From contig OW028573.1 in assembly GCA_932294295.1 (NCBI GenBank), forward strand, positions 13,350,155 to 13,414,154: a stretch of 64,000 nucleotides of DNA. Direction: 5' to 3'. The translations under genes were made by a program, and so were the position numbers. This stretch comes from Alitta virens. Its lineage: Eukaryota; Annelida; Polychaeta; Phyllodocida; Nereididae. Below, piece after piece: positions 38,001 through 44,000 of this stretch (the first letter of the stretch is position 1; the number at the start of each line of letters is the position of its first letter). Below the pieces are notes generated by a model. That model searched no databases and was not told the origin of the DNA. It saw only the letters and a program-made list of their open reading frames with translations.

Positions 38001-41000
38001 AAGAGTTCAACTGCATTAAAAAAAAGAAAAAGAGGTAATAAACCGATTAAGAGTTCAACTGCTTTAAAAAAAAGAAAAAGAGGTAATAAACCGATTAAGA
38101 GTTCAACTGCTTTAAAAAAAAGAAAAAGAGGTAATAAACCGATTAAGAGTTCAACTGCTTTAAAAAAAAGAAATAGAGGTAATAAACCGATTAAGAGTTC
38201 AACTGCTTTAAAAAAAAGAAAAAGAGGTAATAAACCGATTAAGAGTTCAACTGCTTTAAAAAAAAGAAAAAGAGGTAATAAACCGATTAAGAGTTCAACT
38301 GCTTTAAAAAAAAGAAAAAGAGGTAATAAACCGATTAAGAGTTCAACTGCTTTAAAAAAAAGAAAAAGAGGTAATAAACCGATTAAGAGTTCAACTGCTT
38401 TAAAAAAAAGAAAAAGAGGTAATAAACCGATTAAGAGTTCAACTGCTTTAAAAAAAAGAAAAAGAGGTAATAAACCGATTAAGAGTTCAACTGCTTTAAA
38501 AAAAAGAAAAAGAGGTAATAAACCGATTAAGAGTTCAACTGCATTAAAAAAAAGAAAAAGAGGTAATAAACCGATTAAGAGTTCAACTGCTTTAAAAAAA
38601 AGAAAAAGAGGTAATAAACCGATTAAGTCCTCACGTTACAAACTTCGCAATACACGAGACACAATAATATGATGTAAGCAAGGAGTCAACTCTTGGCTTC
38701 TCTCTTTTGGCAGATTATTTTTTTTATAAAAAAAAGTAATTCATCAACTAATTTATTGAGTTTTAAATATAACCCGGGGCTTGCATTAAGTTCCTATGTT
38801 GAAGGTTAGGGCATCCTCAGATGCCCCTTTATGTTGCTGTCAAGCTCCCTTGTGACTTTAAAAGATTTCAGCTGATATCGAGATCTCCTTTTAACAGCTT
38901 CAAACTTATATTTTAAGATCATTGTACAGTCAACTAATTCTCGGTTTAAAAATTTTAAATCATTAGGTATATATCAGTATAGTTGTTTTCCACTAGATCA
39001 GGTGTTGAACCCAATGTACTGTTGGCTAAATAACAAGGATGGTCAAAGGTTATATCTTATAATCTGGAGCACGAGAGGAGGTTTGGATTAGACTAGATTA
39101 AGGGCTCAAGTATTTTTTGATAAATTAAACCAGGGAGCTGTCTGCTTAAATAGTTATTTTGAGTAAGTACACTTGGCATGCTACCAATGAGTATTCTGCA
39201 TTTTGCCGTGTGTACGTTCGATCAAAGTCAAACTGTTTGGATTGCATCATTCAAATAATATTTCTTGCTGAACAAAGCAAACACAGTTTTCCAAATCAAT
39301 AATTGCTTTAAACATTTCTTGAAATCTGGAGCATTTCCAAACGTTTGATTTCAGAGTGTGATACCCACCAACTGCATGCTATCAATTATCGCTGACTTGG
39401 CACAGTAAGACCATCACTAAGACCATCTCAAAATGCCATTAGGGACAAGCAAGCCACTAAAAGCCTTAAGATCTTTCTAAAAATATGCCAAGTCCATCGA
39501 TTAAAGAAGTGTCATCTTCTACCCCAATTACTCCCAGAGTAAAATCACCTCCAAGATATTGACATGAAAAACTGGTGCATCTCAATTACAGTCACCCAAA
39601 TATCTCTTAAGCTATCTCTTAATTGCCTTTAAGTCACCCAAGATTGCCAGAGGCAGTTTGACCTGGTTTGTAACATTGCAAGTGATACTGTGCAAGCATG
39701 CACAAGTAAGATATGTAAGGAGCCAGTGAAGCATGTTTGAAACGCATTAGATGGTTAATCATAATATCCACACTTCAAAAAACATATATCACTGAAGCTA
39801 CAGGTCAACCAGAAAAAATCAGTCATGGAATGAAATAAGTCAAGTATTGTTGTCAAGGATTAAAATAGTCTCTCAGTCAGGTAAAACTCGTTGGTGACAA
39901 AACTATCTGAATCATCATTTGAAAACAAGAATAGACTATAACACAATATCGATATTTGATCTAATCATTGACTTGATTTTGAATAGTTTTACAGTTACAT
40001 TTCTATTGGCCAAGCTAATTAACTTAGATAACTTAGAGTGATGAAGATGAGAACCTAAGAATCCATCAAATGTAGTTGGACATTGTTGTCAGTTTGAAGG
40101 GGCACGCGTTTTTATTTATTCATATTTTGGTTTCCTGTACTTTAAAGACGCCCAGATACCACAGTTCGTGTCTGCATGCAAGTCACGAGCGACTGTCAGG
40201 CATGCAGTGGGCAAGATTGTGACAAGTCGTGCCTTATGAAGCCACAGAAGGGAAGCAAATGCAAGGGGGAGTATACAGACCTGGGCATTGCCCGTGCTGG
40301 TCGTCATGGAGTAGGTAATTTGGCGGTTGTAGAGTTGGGTGTCAGCATCTTTGGCACTCACTCGACCTGCCACCGTGCCTGGGGGCCAATAACGGAATGC
40401 CCACAACACATACAAGGACTCCTCGAAGATTGGCCCGAATCGGTTCTCTTCGCTCACTTCAACAAGGATCTGAAAAAATTACAAGGTGTCAATGACTCAT
40501 CTCTAACAAGCCTTCACTCCATCATGATACTTTTTCTATTGTTCCTACTTGGGATAACTATACTTACAAACATAATGCCACACTCCAAATTTGTGTCGTC
40601 ACCTCACAGCCCAGCGACCTATTTATGTACATGTTTTGCTCGTTTACTCATCTAAAGTAAATTAATCAATTTCTCTTATAGTCTAAAGACTGGCTTATGG
40701 TATAACAGGTCTAACAATGAAATCCCAGAATAAATAGATGTCCATGTGCTTAGTTTACGCCATTCTTGTTCCTGATCTGGTATTTTAAGAGAAAATTTCT
40801 TACTTTAACCAATCATTTTGTTTAACTAGGTAAACCAGCAAAGAATGTCAATAATTAGGTCACTTGGCTTATACAGTTAGTATCATTAACAAACGGCCTG
40901 TCAAATTGAACCTAGACAAAGCTAGACAACTTCTGCTATACGATGCTACCTGCCACTAATCTGAACTGTCCGGCTATAGCTGGCTACTCAAAGCCAGATC

Positions 41001-44000
41001 TAAAAGTAAACCATTGGGTCCATAAGTTGAGAGTTACACATATTTGTCATTTTTGCTTGCACTGTTTTTTCAGTGGTGGTAGGTGTAAGCCGACTATAAG
41101 GCAGGAGTAGACACAAGCAGCTGGTTTTAGCCAGTTATAGCTACAGCCAATAATAGGTTGCTACAGCTGTCTCGAGTCGACCATAATTGTGACGCACCAT
41201 GTAAAAAGGGGGCTAATGGGTGGATTTTTCAAAAATTAGTTTTTGATGGCAAGTAATTGTCTAACATGTGTAGTTTATGGAAATGTTAAAAATTTCCAGA
41301 TATCTCAATATTTAGTGGTCATTTGGGGTATTTGAAAATTTGATGTTTTCGCGCACATAACCACTGAGACGTAATGAGCAGCGACACAGGCACTTGTTAA
41401 ACTATGCATTACGTTTTATGGCATATTTTCGTTATCTGTCGTTCAAAACTTACGTGATTTGGATATGTGATAATGAGGTAACTTTTCTATACTCAACTAA
41501 AATTGTGAGCTGCTACAATAATCACTTTTTGTAAAATTTAACATTAAAATTGGCGTCTTAAAAATCCGGTTTCCGACGTAAAAACAACCTCTGTATTTGG
41601 TTTTTTATCTCGGTTGCTCATTCACCAACAATTACCAAAATCTAGCATTGTGTTTGTCATGACATATTCTAAATTTTTCTGGAATTTCATCATTATATGT
41701 GCAACATTTTTAACACAATTGAGCATCAAACATGGGCTACCAGCTGAGGTTAATATTCTTACTATAGAAGCCTACTAGTGCCACACACAACTCTTTTTTT
41801 TTTTTTAAGTTTTTTTTCTACATAGCGTTTCTAACTTGCGTTTTTTGATACATATTTCTTTGGATTTGTGTTGTTTGATACATAATTTTTTTTAATTTAC
41901 GGTTTTGTTGCGTAACTTTTTTAATTTGCGGTTTTTGATACATAATTTTTTTCATATGCGTTTTTTTCTACATAATTTTTTTTGCCATTTTTTGGTACAT
42001 CATAATTTTTTTTGGTGTTATTTCCCACATATTGTTTTTCAGTATGCATTCTTTGCTACATGATATTTTTTCATCTGTGTTTTTGGCTACATTATTTTTT
42101 TTTCCAGGGTGCATTTATGCAAAAATAAAATTTTATTTTGCAGTTTTTATCATTTGTGACTTTTGCTAAATAATTCGTTATTATGTGTTCTTTGCTACAT
42201 GATTGTTCATCTTTTTTGATTTTTGCTACGTAACATTTTTTCACTTTGTTTTATCCAACATAATTTTTTTCAGCATGTGCATTTTTTTATACGCAATTTT
42301 TTTGAGTTTGTGTTTTTCATTACATAAATTATTCTAAATTATATATATATTTTTTACATTACATTTGAATCTTTTTTGCTATTATTCGCAAACATTTGCG
42401 AATAAACGCAAAACTATTCAACTCCTTCTAGAACCAATTGAGCAGAATAAAAAAATTATGTAACAAAAAAACACAAATTCGGAAAAAAAATTATGTGGCA
42501 AAAAACTTTAATATTTGCGAATAATCGCAAATATTTGCGAATAAATGCAATATTATTTAACTCCTTCTTGAACCATTTGAGTGAAAACGAAAAAATTAAA
42601 AGTGGCCAAAAACGCCAAAAAAAAAAAAGTTGTATGAGGCACTAAAAGGCTTCCATATATGAGAGTTAGAACATATAGAACTGAAAGGGGACAGCACTAA
42701 TTTTGATCTAATGCTAAAATTATGACAAATATACCAAATGATAGCTCAAAGGCTCTACTTTAGGTATATAGCTAATGATGCTCTGAGTATTATTTTGGAC
42801 AAATTGGGGGACATCATAAAAAGGTCAGTTTTTCTAGAAAACAAGCATGGTGACCCCTCTTTTTTATTGTCACATATAGATTATTATAATAAGTTACAGT
42901 CGGGTACAATGTTATATTAAATTCATATGGCTGGACATTTTTTAATTGCAAGATTTGTAAAAAAAAATTCCCTTAAAAAATTAGACTTTTTGAATTGGCT
43001 TGCATTTTCTTTGGATCCCCTGAAATTATTGTTCTCTTTTGAGTTTCTAATGAAAATGGTCTCAAAATGTTCCTGAAAGTCCACTGCATGCAATAACATC
43101 ACCTGCTTTTATAGTTATAGCATTGCAATTAAATTATTAATTATTAGGCTGGATATGAGTCGGAATGAGTGGGGAAAAGCACAAGAATAGAAAACATCCA
43201 ATAATTTGAAAATTAGCATGCTGACCCCCCCCCCCACCCCCCCCCCAATTTGTTTCCATATTTTAGCTTTATTATCCCAGGCAGAGGTTTGAGGTAATGC
43301 AGACCAATTGTAGACTGCAGAACTTGATTAATTTCTTTATTTGTAGATCTAGTAACATTGCCAAGCTGTTCCTAACTTGACACTGTTGACTTTCTGTATA
43401 TATACTCCATTAACAAGTTATACATGTAGTGTGTGTGCAGGTGGATTTGTCACACTTAATTTCTGAAGCAGAACTCCAACGCTATTGTATATACATTGAT
43501 ATAATTTGGTATCTTATTAGTCTGTATGGCCAAGTTGTGACTTTTGATAGTCTCATTGACATGTCTCAACTTTGTTTGAAAGATTTGGGAAAACATTTTT
43601 ACAGATTATTTTGGTTTTCCAAAGCAGTACTCGAATACTACTGCACCTACATGCTTTGTTATTATATGTCTAAAATATTTTATTTGTGCCTTTTGGTGTC
43701 CTTATGGCCATAAATACTATAGAATATTGTGAAAAATTCATGTTTTCTAAAGCCTGTATCAACGGGGTCTCACCTACTAGTGTACCTAAACACATGTTAT
43801 TTGTCTTCTAAAATGTCTATATCGTAATACTTTAAATTTCGAAGCTTCATTTTGACATATATTGCCCTTTCTTTTTTATAATTGTGGAAATTATGCAAAA
43901 ATTGCTGAACTTGTGTTGTTTGCTACATTTCATAACCCCTGGTACTCTATGATACACTGATATCACAAACCTTTGGAGAATTAAGCGTACAGTGCCTTAC

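Noticed and set aside
37714..38627. CRISPR-like array
   Set aside because: Units are contiguous with no unique spacers; this is a minisatellite in an animal genome.
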